Source: Algoriphagus sp.
Lineage (GTDB): Bacteria > Bacteroidota > Bacteroidia > Cytophagales > Cyclobacteriaceae
DNA length: 64,000 bases
Reading direction: 5' to 3'
Assembly: GCF_029254265.1 (NCBI RefSeq)
Contig: NZ_JAQWXX010000110.1
Span: 55,599 to 119,598, forward strand
Part shown: piece after piece, positions 11,001 through 20,493 of the stretch
Position numbering within the stretch: the first letter of the stretch is position 1
Layout: each line of letters begins with the position of its first letter
The notes under the pieces: model-generated
Told to the model about the DNA's origin: nothing
The model's database searches: none
What the model saw: the letters and a program-made list of their open reading frames with translations, nothing else
Translations under genes and position numbers: made by a program

Positions 11001-13175
11001 ATGTCAAAAACGATTATCGTTTCAAACCGACTTCCAATTAGCCTTCGGCATCGCAATGGAAGATTTGAATTCAAACCTAGTGCAGGAGGACTCGCCACAG
11101 GTCTCGGGTCAATTTATAAAGAGGGCGAAAATATCTGGATAGGTTGGCCAGGAAATACAGTGGAAGATCCGGAGCAACGTGCAGAAATCATACTGGAACT
11201 GCATGATCTGAAAATGGCTCCGGTATTTCTCACCAAAGAAGATGTTGAGGAGTTTTATGAAGGATTTTCGAATGAAACCCTCTGGCCAGCTTTCCATTAC
11301 TTCACGCAATACATGGTTTATAACCCTAAGCATTGGGAAGCTTATGTACGGGTAAATGAGAAATTTTGCGAAGCAATACTAAAAAAAGCCGGTCCGGAAG
11401 ATACCATTTGGGTCCATGATTACCAGTTGCTTTTGCTACCCCAAATGCTTCGTGAGAAACTGCCAAATGCAACCATTGCATTTTTTCAGCATATTCCATT
11501 TCCATCTTACGAGATCATCCGGATGATTCCCTGGAGAAAGCAGTTGCTAGAAGGCATGGTTGGTGCCGATTTGATTGGTTTTCATACTTATGATGACATG
11601 CGCCACTTCCTCAGCGCAGTAGGTCGTATTACCGGACTTTCTTCGGAAAGTGGTTATATACAAGCCGAAAATCGAATCATCAATGTGGATTCTTTTCCAA
11701 TGGGAATTGATTACTACAAATTTGCCAACCAGGCAAAAAGTAGAAAAACTCAAAGTATCGTCCGTGAATTTCGAAAGCAGGTAGAAGATCAAAAATTGAT
11801 CATCACCATTGATCGACTGGATTATTCCAAAGGAATTCCACAACGGGTTCAGGCATTTGCACAGCTTTTGGAACAGCATAAAGAACTTCATGGAAAAGTC
11901 TCTATGATCATGATCGTGGTGCCGAGTCGAGACAAAGTACAGTCATACAAAGAACTGAAAGAGGAAATCGATCTGCTCGCGGGAAGAATCAATTCCGAAT
12001 ATTCCACTTTGAATTGGAAGCCTGTGCATTACTTCTACAGAAGTTTTCCATTCGAGGAGCTAAGTGCTTTCTATAGCATGTCTGATATCGCGCTAGTTAC
12101 TCCTTTGCGAGATGGGATGAATCTGGTCTGCAAGGAATTTGTAGCAAGTAAGACCAGCCAAACCGGGGTGCTAATCCTATCTGAGATGGCAGGTGCATCT
12201 AAAGAACTTCAAGATGCCGTCCTTGTCAATCCAAATGATCGGCAGGGTGTCGTTGACGCTATTTATAATGCCCTTAGTATGAAGCCTGCGGAGCAAAAAG
12301 CCAGAATGGTCAGTATGCAGGAAAGCTTGAAAAAATACGATGTCTTTCAGTGGGTGAAGGTCTTTATGGATCGACTGGCGCATGTGAAAGCCAAACAAGC
12401 AGAACTTACTTCCAAGGATGTAGATGCGAAAGTCATGGGTGAAATTGAAGCGGCTTTTCAGAAGGCGAAAAGACCAATTTTGTTCTTGGATTACGATGGG
12501 ACGCTTACAGGTTTTGTCACCAATCCCAAAAATGCTTTGCCAGATGCGGAATTGAAATCTATCATCAAAAACCTGAGTGCCAAAGCTGAAGTAGTCATCA
12601 TTTCAGGAAGAGACAAGGATACTTTGGGCACTTGGTTTAAAGATCAAAATGTGGATCTCATCGCTGAACATGGAGTTTGGGTGAAGAAGAAAAATGAAAA
12701 AGGAGACTGGAAACTCTACGCCGAAATTGAAGACGGGTGGAAGGATGATATTCGGCAGATTATGGAATATTACGTCCTACGAACCCCCGGAGCATTTATA
12801 GAGGAGAAGCATCACTCGCTTGTCTGGCACTATCGAAAAGTAGAGAGCGGATTGGGTGATCTCCGAATGCGCGAGCTTTTTAGCCACTTGAAATACATGG
12901 CCCGAGGTCATAACCTTCAGGTATTGGAGGGAAATATGGTCCTGGAAATCAAACGGCCGGATATCAATAAAGGCCGAGCTGCCACAGCAATCATGAAAGA
13001 CCAGGAATTCGATTTCATTTTAGCTGTAGGAGATGATTGGACAGATGAGGATACGTTCAAGGCAATGCCGAAAAATGCCTATTCCATCAGAGTGGGTTAT
13101 GCTTATACCCAAGCAAATTACAATATCAAATCCGTGAAGCAGGTGCGGCAACTATTGGCAAAACTCGGGTCTTAA
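11001..13175 (+). CDS. otsAB: bifunctional trehalose-6-phosphate synthase / trehalose-6-phosphatase
   Basis: N-terminal GT20 (SNRLPISL, GLATGLGSIY, WVHDYQLLLLP, RLDYSKGIP, LRDGMNLV) fused to HAD phosphatase (LFLDYDGTL, IISGRDKDTL, VGDDWTDEDTF). Confidence 0.95.
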   Translation: MSKTIIVSNRLPISLRHRNGRFEFKPSAGGLATGLGSIYKEGENIWIGWPGNTVEDPEQRAEIILELHDLKMAPVFLTKEDVEEFYEGFSNETLWPAFHYFTQYMVYNPKHWEAYVRVNEKFCEAILKKAGPEDTIWVHDYQLLLLPQMLREKLPNATIAFFQHIPFPSYEIIRMIPWRKQLLEGMVGADLIGFHTYDDMRHFLSAVGRITGLSSESGYIQAENRIINVDSFPMGIDYYKFANQAKSRKTQSIVREFRKQVEDQKLIITIDRLDYSKGIPQRVQAFAQLLEQHKELHGKVSMIMIVVPSRDKVQSYKELKEEIDLLAGRINSEYSTLNWKPVHYFYRSFPFEELSAFYSMSDIALVTPLRDGMNLVCKEFVASKTSQTGVLILSEMAGASKELQDAVLVNPNDRQGVVDAIYNALSMKPAEQKARMVSMQESLKKYDVFQWVKVFMDRLAHVKAKQAELTSKDVDAKVMGEIEAAFQKAKRPILFLDYDGTLTGFVTNPKNALPDAELKSIIKNLSAKAEVVIISGRDKDTLGTWFKDQNVDLIAEHGVWVKKKNEKGDWKLYAEIEDGWKDDIRQIMEYYVLRTPGAFIEEKHHSLVWHYRKVESGLGDLRMRELFSHLKYMARGHNLQVLEGNMVLEIKRPDINKGRAATAIMKDQEFDFILAVGDDWTDEDTFKAMPKNAYSIRVGYAYTQANYNIKSVKQVRQLLAKLGS

Positions 13176-13195
13176 AATAAGAATTGAGAAAACAG

Positions 13196-13230
13196 ATACC
13201 GCTGGAAAGAAATTTCTAGCGGTATTTTTT
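13196..13230. terminator. bidirectional hairpin between convergent otsAB and amidase genes
   Basis: ataccgct ... agcggtat followed by TTTTTT; overlaps the 3' end of the minus-strand gene. Confidence 0.6.
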
Positions 13231-14076
13231 ATACAGATTGTATAAGATCAATTCATCCACTCCACGGAGTGGTTGTTCTATATCGCGCTGGATAAAATGA
13301 ATTTTGAAGGATTGGACGGCAGCTGCTGTATCACTCACATCATATCCGATGATCCGAAGTGCATCGATCGAGTTGAAATTTTCAGGAAGGTTTCCTGCTT
13401 CTAAATAGTTGGGAGTATCCAAGACTTCATCGTACCAAAATCCATAACCAGCCTCGGCCAATCTTTTCCAAGGGAAGTATGGGCTTGGATCTACTTTTCG
13501 CCCGGGAGCGATATCCGAGTGTCCGATAAAATTGGCAGTAGGAATTCCATACTTCGTCTTCAATCGCTTCAAAACAAGCAATAAACTCTCGATTTGCTTT
13601 TCGTTGAATGGTTCAAATCCATTGTTGTCGAGCTCAATCCCAATGGAAGCAGAGTTGAGATCGGTATCATTTCCCCATCGTCCACGGCCGGCATGCCAAG
13701 ATCGCAGGTAGTCGTTGAGCATTTGTACTACTTCCCCATCTCTTCCAATCACATAGTGGGAGCTTACTTGAGTTCGGGTAAGCGTAAAAGTCTTAATGGT
13801 CTGCGCCAAAGAATCCTGAGCCGTATGATGGATGATCACAAAATTGGGTCGGCGGACGCTGAAATTCGTCGTACCAACCCATTCATCTGTGATGCTGAGT
13901 GTGTCTGGCTTAGTTTGAGATTTTGTTTTGGGAATTTCCTGCAGCGTTCTGGTCACTTCTTTTACTGCTTTTTTATGGGCTTTATTATTCTTTCTGAAAA
14001 TGTCATTCGAACAGGAAACAAGCGCTATGGAAATACCAGCAAATACTAGTGCTGAGAAAATTTTATGAAACCTCAT
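13216..14076 (-). CDS. N-acetylmuramoyl-L-alanine amidase (amidase_2-like) lipoprotein
   Basis: Lipobox ALVSCSND; FVIIHHTAQDS, SSHYVIGRDGEVVQML, WHAGRGRWG, IGHSDIAPGRKVDP motifs. Confidence 0.9.
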   Translation of the reverse strand: MRFHKIFSALVFAGISIALVSCSNDIFRKNNKAHKKAVKEVTRTLQEIPKTKSQTKPDTLSITDEWVGTTNFSVRRPNFVIIHHTAQDSLAQTIKTFTLTRTQVSSHYVIGRDGEVVQMLNDYLRSWHAGRGRWGNDTDLNSASIGIELDNNGFEPFNEKQIESLLLVLKRLKTKYGIPTANFIGHSDIAPGRKVDPSPYFPWKRLAEAGYGFWYDEVLDTPNYLEAGNLPENFNSIDALRIIGYDVSDTAAAVQSFKIHFIQRDIEQPLRGVDELILYNLYKKYR

Positions 14077-14152
14077 GAACCAATTTTTTTTCGAAAATTG
14101 AAGCTACGAGTATTAAACTAAGTCTGAAAATTAGGTGTGAAAAAAGTACTTA

Positions 14153-14580
14153 ACCTTAGCGTACTTGGCGGTAAAAAACCTTATATCTAACTCCATTTAA
14201 TGGTAAGATGATCAAAGCAAATTTTCTGATTTAAAACCCTTTGTGGTTGAAAAGATTCGTTTCCATCCTCCCGCCCAAGCATCATTTTTTCCAAAATATA
14301 ATCCTGCGTGGGAGCCAGATACTTGAACAGAATCTTATTTCTACCCAAATGTCACCCCTCTGGGGTGTTTTGAAAAGCAGCGTCAAGTTTTAGTGAAAGG
14401 CCTGCTTTCTCTCCTTTGCGAACCTTAGTGTACTTCGTGGTAAAAAAACCTACTATCTACTTTCGTTAAGTTGCACATGACCTGCAGCAAATTTTCTGAT
14501 TTCTGATTTGAGCTTTCTGATTAAAAATAAAACCCTTTGTGACCTCCGTGTCATCCTCCGTGTCCTTGGTGGTTAAAATC
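14153..14580. repeat. degenerate direct repeats of the 'aaccttagtgtacttggtggtaaaa / cctttgtgacctccgtgt' type
   Basis: Two similar blocks (14153-14240 and 14421-14580) sharing aaccttag(c/t)gtactt(gg/cg)(c/t)ggtaaaaaa, gcaaattttctgattt and aaaccctttgtg in the same order. Confidence 0.7.
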
Positions 14581-14583
14581 CTT

Positions 14584-16365
14584 TTACAAGAAATTAGGCT
14601 TATCCAACTTTTTACCAATCCGGAAAGCTGCATTCATCAGCCCCACATGTGAATATGCCTGCGGAAAATTACCCCATTGACTTCCGGTATGCTGATCTAC
14701 ATCTTCAGAGAATAATTTCAGATCGTTGCAGTATTGAACCAACGTCTCGAAACCTTCCACAGCTTCCTGCAATCTCCCCACACAGGCCAATGCCTCAATG
14801 TACCAAAATGCACAAATCAAAAATGTGGTCTCAGGTACCCCGAAATCATCCATATGCTTGTACCGATAAAACAAGAAATTTTTTGCCAATAAGTCCTCTT
14901 CCAACGCTTTCAGATGTTCATTTGCGCGCTCCAAGTCATCCCCAAAATAGCCCATCGTAATCAATTGAAGGGTGCTGGCATCCATGTACTTCGAACCGAT
15001 AGCCTGTGAGTAAGCCTTTCGATCAGGCAGATAGCAGGATTCTATTTTTGCTATCGCAAGATCACGTAGTGCAATGGCTTTATTGTACATGGTATCGTTT
15101 TTCAATCGAATCCCCATCTTGGCAGCTGCACAGGCTCCGGCCCAGTGAAATAAGAAAGTATAACAATGCTCTTGAGCCAAGTTGCGAAACTCCCAAAGTC
15201 CAGCATCCTTCTCATTCATTGTCAATTCGATCTTGTTTAACAGATTCATGATCATCGGCTCAGAGTGCATTCGCTCCTCTTCAGTGAATCGCTGATCCGA
15301 ATACAAAGGCAGCAACGAAACTAATACCTGACCATAGAGATCATTCTGAATGTGTGTATATGCCTGATTCCCGAAACGCACTGGCTTATTTCCCAAATAC
15401 CCATCGAGATCCGAAATCTCCTCTGTCAACAGTGCTCCGCCAGTAATCGAATAGAGGGGCTGATAGCGTCCATCTTCGCCGGTGCGGAGATTATGGATAA
15501 ATTCAAAATACTTTTCCAACTCCTCAAAGTGCCCCAAGCTATTAAAGCAAGTAAGGGTATAATAGGTGTCCCGAATCCAGCAATAGCGATAATCCCAGTT
15601 TCTAGTCGAGTTGGGAGACTCTGGCAAACTGGTGGTCGATGCCGCAATAATTGCCCCTGTATCTTCGTATTGGTGTATTTTGAGAACTAATGCAGAGCGG
15701 AGAACCAATTTCTGGTGAAAGTTGGGAATGCTGGTGGACTTGACCCATTCCTGCCAATAGGCCGTAGTTGCATGTAGAAAGCGCTCACAAGTAGTTTCAA
15801 TAGGAGCTTCCAAAGGTCTGCCATAAGTCAATACCAAATAAATCGGCTTATGCAGCGCAAAAGATTTATCCTCCGTGATGTAGCTCATGGAAGCATTGGT
15901 AGTCAATCTCAGTTCCTGATCAATTCCCATGTATCGCACATGGTTACTTCCAATACTTGGTGTCAATTGGATTTTTCCATAATCAGTTACCGGCTCACAT
16001 TTTATTTTTATCCTTGGAGAACCGCTTAAAGCTTCTACTTTTCTGATTAGCATCAACGGCTTATAATAGCGATCATAGTTTTTAAAACGGGGAGCAAAGT
16101 CTGTGACCCGGTAGCTATTCTCACCAGAAGTAACTGTTGTTTGAAGAATATTGGTGTTTTCCAAATAGGCTTGGGAGGTTTCAAAATTCTCTGATTCTGG
16201 CAAGACCGTGAACTGCCCGCCTTTTCTGCGATCCAGGAGCCCTCCAAAAATAAAATCCGAGTCGAACCGAGGGAAGCAAAGCCAGCTGATATTGGTAGTT
16301 TTTTCTACATGGGCGATAAAGGCGCAATTGCCAATTAGCCCGCTTTCGTAGGTATGTTTAGTCAT
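14584..16365 (-). CDS. glycoside hydrolase family 15 protein (glucoamylase/trehalase-like)
   Basis: YESGLIGNCAFIAHVEKTTNISWLCFPRFDSDFIFGGLLD N-terminus; STRNWDYRYCWIRDTYYTL; EEDVDQHTGSQWGNFPQAYSHVGLMNAA. Confidence 0.92.
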   Translation of the reverse strand: MTKHTYESGLIGNCAFIAHVEKTTNISWLCFPRFDSDFIFGGLLDRRKGGQFTVLPESENFETSQAYLENTNILQTTVTSGENSYRVTDFAPRFKNYDRYYKPLMLIRKVEALSGSPRIKIKCEPVTDYGKIQLTPSIGSNHVRYMGIDQELRLTTNASMSYITEDKSFALHKPIYLVLTYGRPLEAPIETTCERFLHATTAYWQEWVKSTSIPNFHQKLVLRSALVLKIHQYEDTGAIIAASTTSLPESPNSTRNWDYRYCWIRDTYYTLTCFNSLGHFEELEKYFEFIHNLRTGEDGRYQPLYSITGGALLTEEISDLDGYLGNKPVRFGNQAYTHIQNDLYGQVLVSLLPLYSDQRFTEEERMHSEPMIMNLLNKIELTMNEKDAGLWEFRNLAQEHCYTFLFHWAGACAAAKMGIRLKNDTMYNKAIALRDLAIAKIESCYLPDRKAYSQAIGSKYMDASTLQLITMGYFGDDLERANEHLKALEEDLLAKNFLFYRYKHMDDFGVPETTFLICAFWYIEALACVGRLQEAVEGFETLVQYCNDLKLFSEDVDQHTGSQWGNFPQAYSHVGLMNAAFRIGKKLDKPNFL

Positions 16366-16591
16366 AAGTTCAGGTTTGAATTGATAAAAAATAGGTTTTG
16401 GGCAAGAGGCAAGAAAGTAAATGCCTTAGTGGAATCCAAAAATGTTGGAAGAAAGGTGGTTATAATTCTGTTGTTAACTTGTATTCCAGCCAACAATTAG
16501 CCTTCACATTCATAGCAATTCTACAATCTTCAGAGTGATGATTATTGGGGTGCCTCAATCCTTATAGTTTGGAAAAAGTTATTTAAAAGCT

Positions 16592-16726
16592 TTAAAGGTC
16601 CTCATCTAAATCAAACTTTAAAAGGAAAAACTCTTCTGGATCTACATTTTCAAAAGTTTCAAACTTCTCTTTCAAACACGGGCTTTTATAAAAAGTCGAA
16701 TCCTTCTCAATTTTCAAAGCACTATA
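16592..16726 (-). pseudogene. C-terminal remnant of a fourth propeller lipoprotein gene
   Basis: Minus-strand reading gives ..FYYSALKIEKDSTFYKSPCLKEKFETFENVDPEEFFLLKFDLDEDL*, matching the C-termini of the neighbouring propellers (..GPEEFLLLFFEIEESE; ..DPEGNPILFLLEFDF). Confidence 0.65.
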
Positions 16727-17108
16727 ATAAAATTAAGAATTGATAAAAAAGAACCTGGCCGGAATCCAGCACCAACCTAGTGCATGTACAATCTTAATTT
16801 TTTTTTATTCACAAGTCTTAGTTTGAAAAATAATACTAAAATTTAAAAAAACCTTTTTTTTAGTTTAAAATCTCAAACTTTTCTAGTTGAAAATTTCTAA
16901 AGACGAGTGAAACAGTCCCTTATCCTGAATCTAGTCCTCCACTTTTTCTGCAAGAAGATACGAGACCGATAGATCATTCTTGATCGAATAACAAATAAAT
17001 GTCGCTGAGATATCCAGAAGCGGAGCTTCGCTCCAGTTCAGCGAATTATGATCAAAATTAGGTGAATCTCCGGGTCCTGCATAGCCTAAAATCTCATAAT
17101 GCTCCAGA
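16723..17108. repeat. direct repeat copy A of nadD 3' end plus downstream noncoding region
   Basis: Nearly identical by eye over its noncoding part to 22201-22590 (ataataaaattaagaa(t/c)tgataaaaaa..ggccggaatccagcaccaac..agtgcatg.acaatcttaattttttttt). Confidence 0.85.
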
Positions 17109-17110
17109 GG
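16904..17110 (-). pseudogene. nadD: decayed nadD 3'-end fragment 1
   Basis: [57 protein letters not shown] aligns with intact NadD C-terminus [57 protein letters not shown]. Confidence 0.88.
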
Positions 17111-17128
17111 TTTATTCACCTTAAGTAT

Positions 17129-18328
17129 TTAAAAATCAAATTCCAGCAAAAAAAGGATAGGATTTCCTTCAGGATCTAAACTCTCTTCAAGCTCTTTCAA
17201 TTTCTGAAAAGTTTGACTTCTACCTTGGAAATTATTGAGTCCAGCTAAAACATTCTCTGGATTAGCCTTAATGACAAAGTTATTACCTATCACCCCTACG
17301 GGTATCATATTTGGGTCAAAGGTCACCTCGTCAATCAGGCTAGACTGTCTGAAAGTTTTGGATTGACCAGTAGAGTTTGAGTAGATAAAATTCCATCTCT
17401 CACCATTCAGTGAAAAGACTATAAAAATATAACTATCAGTTTCATAATACGCATAAATATTACAGTATTTTGACCAAGATGCCTGCACTGCCTCTTCTAC
17501 ATTTTCACTTTTGAGCAATTCGGGATAGTTGGATTTATTCTGTTGGAAATCAATATAGATGTAAGGATTAGGTCTATCGAAATCATTTACTTGGAACAAG
17601 GTGTCATTCAAATACCTCCGGTATATAGTCTTGCCATCGGGGTTTTCAAACAATGGATTGACCATCAATACATTGAAGGCTCGAGTATGATAGGGGAAAA
17701 ATGAATTTTGTACATCCAGTAGCTCATCTGTCAGAATCAAGTTATCCGTACCCATGCCAGCACCAATGAATGCATAACCATTTGGAATTTTTTCAAAACC
17801 ATTTGCCATAAACGACGGGATTTTTCTTTGCCCCAGGTAATTTCCGTCTAAATCATAAGCTAAAATTCTACCTACGTCTAAAACTTCAATCTCATTATCA
17901 ATGATTTTAAAATCCATAGGCTGCAAATATCCACCTGGCCCCTCCCCTCTAAATCCTATTGATCTCTTAAATGCGCCATCCTGCCCAAATACCATTAAAA
18001 ATTGACCCCGAATATAGTCAAGAACATAAAACTCTCCATTTTTTAAAGCCAATCGATTAATATTTTTGAAATAAAGAGGTTTCCCATCAAGGTCATGGTC
18101 TTGAAATGAAACTATGCTAACATTCTCCTTAATCAGATTAGAAAATGAAACAGTTTCTAACTCCTCCTCTAGATTTATTTTGATTGATGGGATGTCTCGA
18201 GATTGGATTATACCTTCACAACCTGCTAGGGGTAAGCCTAGAAAGAAAACCCATATTGTAGATCGGACTATTTTCCGAAACACAGGATAAAACATTTTTT
18301 GAATTAAAATTGGTATTTCAATATTCAC
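17129..18328 (-). CDS. six-bladed beta-propeller (DUF5128/TolB-like) lipoprotein, module 1
   Basis: Lipobox-like LPLAGCEG; FYVLDYIRGQFLMVFGQDGAFKRSIGFRGEGPGGYLQPMDF propeller blade typical of this family. Confidence 0.8.
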   Translation of the reverse strand: MNIEIPILIQKMFYPVFRKIVRSTIWVFFLGLPLAGCEGIIQSRDIPSIKINLEEELETVSFSNLIKENVSIVSFQDHDLDGKPLYFKNINRLALKNGEFYVLDYIRGQFLMVFGQDGAFKRSIGFRGEGPGGYLQPMDFKIIDNEIEVLDVGRILAYDLDGNYLGQRKIPSFMANGFEKIPNGYAFIGAGMGTDNLILTDELLDVQNSFFPYHTRAFNVLMVNPLFENPDGKTIYRRYLNDTLFQVNDFDRPNPYIYIDFQQNKSNYPELLKSENVEEAVQASWSKYCNIYAYYETDSYIFIVFSLNGERWNFIYSNSTGQSKTFRQSSLIDEVTFDPNMIPVGVIGNNFVIKANPENVLAGLNNFQGRSQTFQKLKELEESLDPEGNPILFLLEFDF

Positions 18329-18393
18329 TTGATAGAAAAGAAATTTATGTAGTCGAACGTTTTCTGAGTTGTACGATCAGAAAAATTAAAATA

Positions 18394-18422
18394 TTGCCAA
18401 GGAACCATTGATTCCAAGGCAA
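18394..18422 (-). terminator. hairpin between peptide 1 and propeller 1 (attenuator/terminator candidate)
   Basis: ttgccaaggaa..ttccaaggcaa inverted repeat with two central mismatches; on the minus strand followed by a U-rich stretch. Confidence 0.5.
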
Positions 18423-18437
18423 TAAACTAAATTTTGA

Positions 18438-18677
18438 TCAATCACAATCCCTTGTTGTGATACCCCATGTAGGACAAGGATTTCCATCCCCTGTCATGTA
18501 ACAAATTTCGTAAGTACCTCCTGATCCATCTGTGCACCACAAGCTTTGCCATCTGTAATCCACCTCTCCTCCATCTCCTGGACCACCTAGTCCTTGGGAA
18601 ATAGCAGGACTTCCAGAAAAAAGAAGGAAGGTGAACATGAACATCGCTCCTAACAGAATTGATTTTAACTTTTTCAT
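18438..18677 (-). CDS. small exported peptide, 4 Cys in mature part, module 1
   Basis: MKKLKSILLGAMFMFTFLLFSGSPAISQGLGGPGDGG.. signal peptide; syntenic with peptides of modules 2 and 3. Confidence 0.75.
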   Translation of the reverse strand: MKKLKSILLGAMFMFTFLLFSGSPAISQGLGGPGDGGEVDYRWQSLWCTDGSGGTYEICYMTGDGNPCPTWGITTRDCD

Positions 18678-18845
18678 GAAACATTAAAATTTAAGTAAAT
18701 AAAAAATCTGGCCAGATAAGGAATTAACTAAATCCTCACTTCAAATCAAAAAAAAACGAAAGATCAAAGAGATCAAGAAAAATTTCCTATAAAATTAGGT
18801 GACAGGAACGATTAACTTATTTCATACTGTTCTAAAGCATCAGTT

Positions 18846-19040
18846 ATACAGCTTCTTCGCTCGGATATATTCCTACACTTTTTCTGGAAGAAGATATGAG
18901 ACCGATAGATCATTCTTAATCGAATCACGAATAAATGTGGAAGAGATATCTAACAAAGCAGCTTATCTGGACTTAATCAATTCAGGCTCAAAGGACGGTT
19001 TTTTTTCCTGGTCTGGGATAGATAAAATTTCAAAAACTGC
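18846..19040 (-). pseudogene. nadD: decayed nadD 3'-end fragment 2
   Basis: Minus-strand reading VSYLLPEKV*EYIRAKKL matches NadD [18 protein letters not shown]; also aligns at cctggtctgggatagataaaat vs ccggtctgggatagaccaaaat. Confidence 0.82.
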
Positions 19041-19156
19041 CCTACAAATTTAAAAAATTAGACTTCTTATTTTGGAATTAAATTTCCGAGAATTAAAAGG
19101 AAAGAAGTGTTAATTCCTATTTGTATAAAATATGCAGAGGCCTAAAGGAATACAAT

Positions 19157-20233
19157 TTAATAGTGAAAAATGGCTAAACCTGGCTCCTCCTCATAAGTCA
19201 AAGCATAAATTTTGCGTTCGTTTTCATTTACAGATAAAGCCTTTATTGAACGATCTAACTTATAATTTATAAGGGGCACACCTTTGAAGTCAAAGACAAA
19301 AATGTTTTCGGACATAATTCCTTTTTCTCGCCGCTCTTGATATGAATTACCCAAGAAACATAGAAATATCTTTTCCTTAGTTATAGAGGTGTGGTTATAC
19401 CCGTTTTTCATATTTTCATCTACAATTACCCCGAGGGACGCGCCAGAACCTGATAAAGTATATTCTAGTTCTTGCATTATCGGACCTATAACTTTTGTTA
19501 TTTTTCCTGAGTTCAAGTCAATGATTTCAAATGCATCAGTTTTGATATTGGAGTGAATTAATGTTTTTCTATCCGGCGACAAAGCAGTGTAACCTTGATT
19601 AAGTCTGCTAAGAATAAAAGTCTTATTGTCTGGAAGAGGATCACCATTAGAGGATGACGGCCAAAGACCCACAGACTTTTTTTTCTGCATTAATGTATCA
19701 AATACAGCAAACCTAGAAGCGCCTATATTTTGATATCCAATCCAAGCATTTTCATTTATCCAGTTGGCACTAAGAGATTGATAGCCCGCTTCTGTAATTT
19801 TTATTTTTCTTAGTGGGTTTTGGTCACCACTGGATATCGAAAATTCGGAGAATTCTTTATTCGTAAAAGAAAAAGTCCAAACTGTTTGATCATCAAACCC
19901 TTTATCTAATTGCCAGACATCTGACACTTCATCAGGACCATCACCGATTTTAGCCATCTTCTTGACTATTTTCATGGTAGACTTTTCTATGACAAACAGT
20001 CCCCAATCTGAAGTCAATGAAGAAACAATCAAATATCCTCCCTGATCAATAATTTGATGCGGTTTCAAAATTTCGTCAAAAATTATAAAATCTGAGCTTA
20101 AAAGTTCTTGCTTCTTGAAATCTTTCCAATCAAACCCTATCTCATTGTATAAAGCATTTTGGGAATCGGTAGTATTACATGAATATGTAGAAAGGACAAA
20201 CAAGGAGAATACACCCAAAAGAGGATATCTCAC
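19157..20233 (-). CDS. BF3164/TolB-like six-bladed beta-propeller lipoprotein, module 2 (start adjusted to GTG at 20233; ORF track start is 20293)
   Basis: GTG start gives a compact lipoprotein signal (VRYPLLGVFSLFVLSTYSCNTT); KIGDGPDEVSDVW blade signature. Confidence 0.7.
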   Translation of the reverse strand: MRYPLLGVFSLFVLSTYSCNTTDSQNALYNEIGFDWKDFKKQELLSSDFIIFDEILKPHQIIDQGGYLIVSSLTSDWGLFVIEKSTMKIVKKMAKIGDGPDEVSDVWQLDKGFDDQTVWTFSFTNKEFSEFSISSGDQNPLRKIKITEAGYQSLSANWINENAWIGYQNIGASRFAVFDTLMQKKKSVGLWPSSSNGDPLPDNKTFILSRLNQGYTALSPDRKTLIHSNIKTDAFEIIDLNSGKITKVIGPIMQELEYTLSGSGASLGVIVDENMKNGYNHTSITKEKIFLCFLGNSYQERREKGIMSENIFVFDFKGVPLINYKLDRSIKALSVNENERKIYALTYEEEPGLAIFHY

Positions 20234-20247
20234 CAAAATAGTGAAAA

Positions 20248-20271
20248 CAACTCCTTTTTTCAAAGGAGTTG
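20248..20271 (-). terminator. perfect 10-bp-stem hairpin between peptide 2 and propeller 2 (attenuator candidate)
   Basis: caactccttt tttc aaaggagttg; minus strand reads CAACTCCTTT-GAAA-AAAGGAGTTG-TTTTC. Confidence 0.6.
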
Positions 20272-20280
20272 TGATACGAT

Positions 20281-20493
20281 TTAAGGTAAGCATTTAGTTC
20301 TTTTTACAGTACCAAAATGCCCATTTCCTAGCATGTCTGTGCAAGTCTCAATGGTATCTTCTTGACAGCAGATCCACTTTTCATCTTCATTACCTCCACC
20401 TGGACCACCTATACCCTGGGCATTTGCCATTGGACTACTAAAAGATAAACCCATCGCAGCCACGAAGAGCATTCCTGAAATTAACTTTTTCAT
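20281..20493 (-). CDS. small exported peptide, 4 Cys in mature part, module 2
   Basis: MKKLISGMLFVAAMGLSFSSPMANAQGIGGPGGGNEDEKWICCQEDTIETCTDMLGNGHFGTVKRTKCLP; signal peptide near-identical to module 3. Confidence 0.82.
   Translation of the reverse strand: MKKLISGMLFVAAMGLSFSSPMANAQGIGGPGGGNEDEKWICCQEDTIETCTDMLGNGHFGTVKRTKCLP

Noticed and set aside
13594-14049. 151-aa plus-strand ORF antisense to the amidase
   Set aside because: Shadow ORF; the minus-strand amidase has clear catalytic motifs and a lipobox
18442-18684. 80-aa ORF overlapping peptide 1 in another frame
   Set aside because: The alternative frame lacks a conserved signal peptide; the 18438-18677 frame matches the other modules' leader type and position
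18799-19053. 84-aa plus-strand ORF
   Set aside because: It is the antisense of a decayed nadD 3' fragment; no homology-like features on the plus strand
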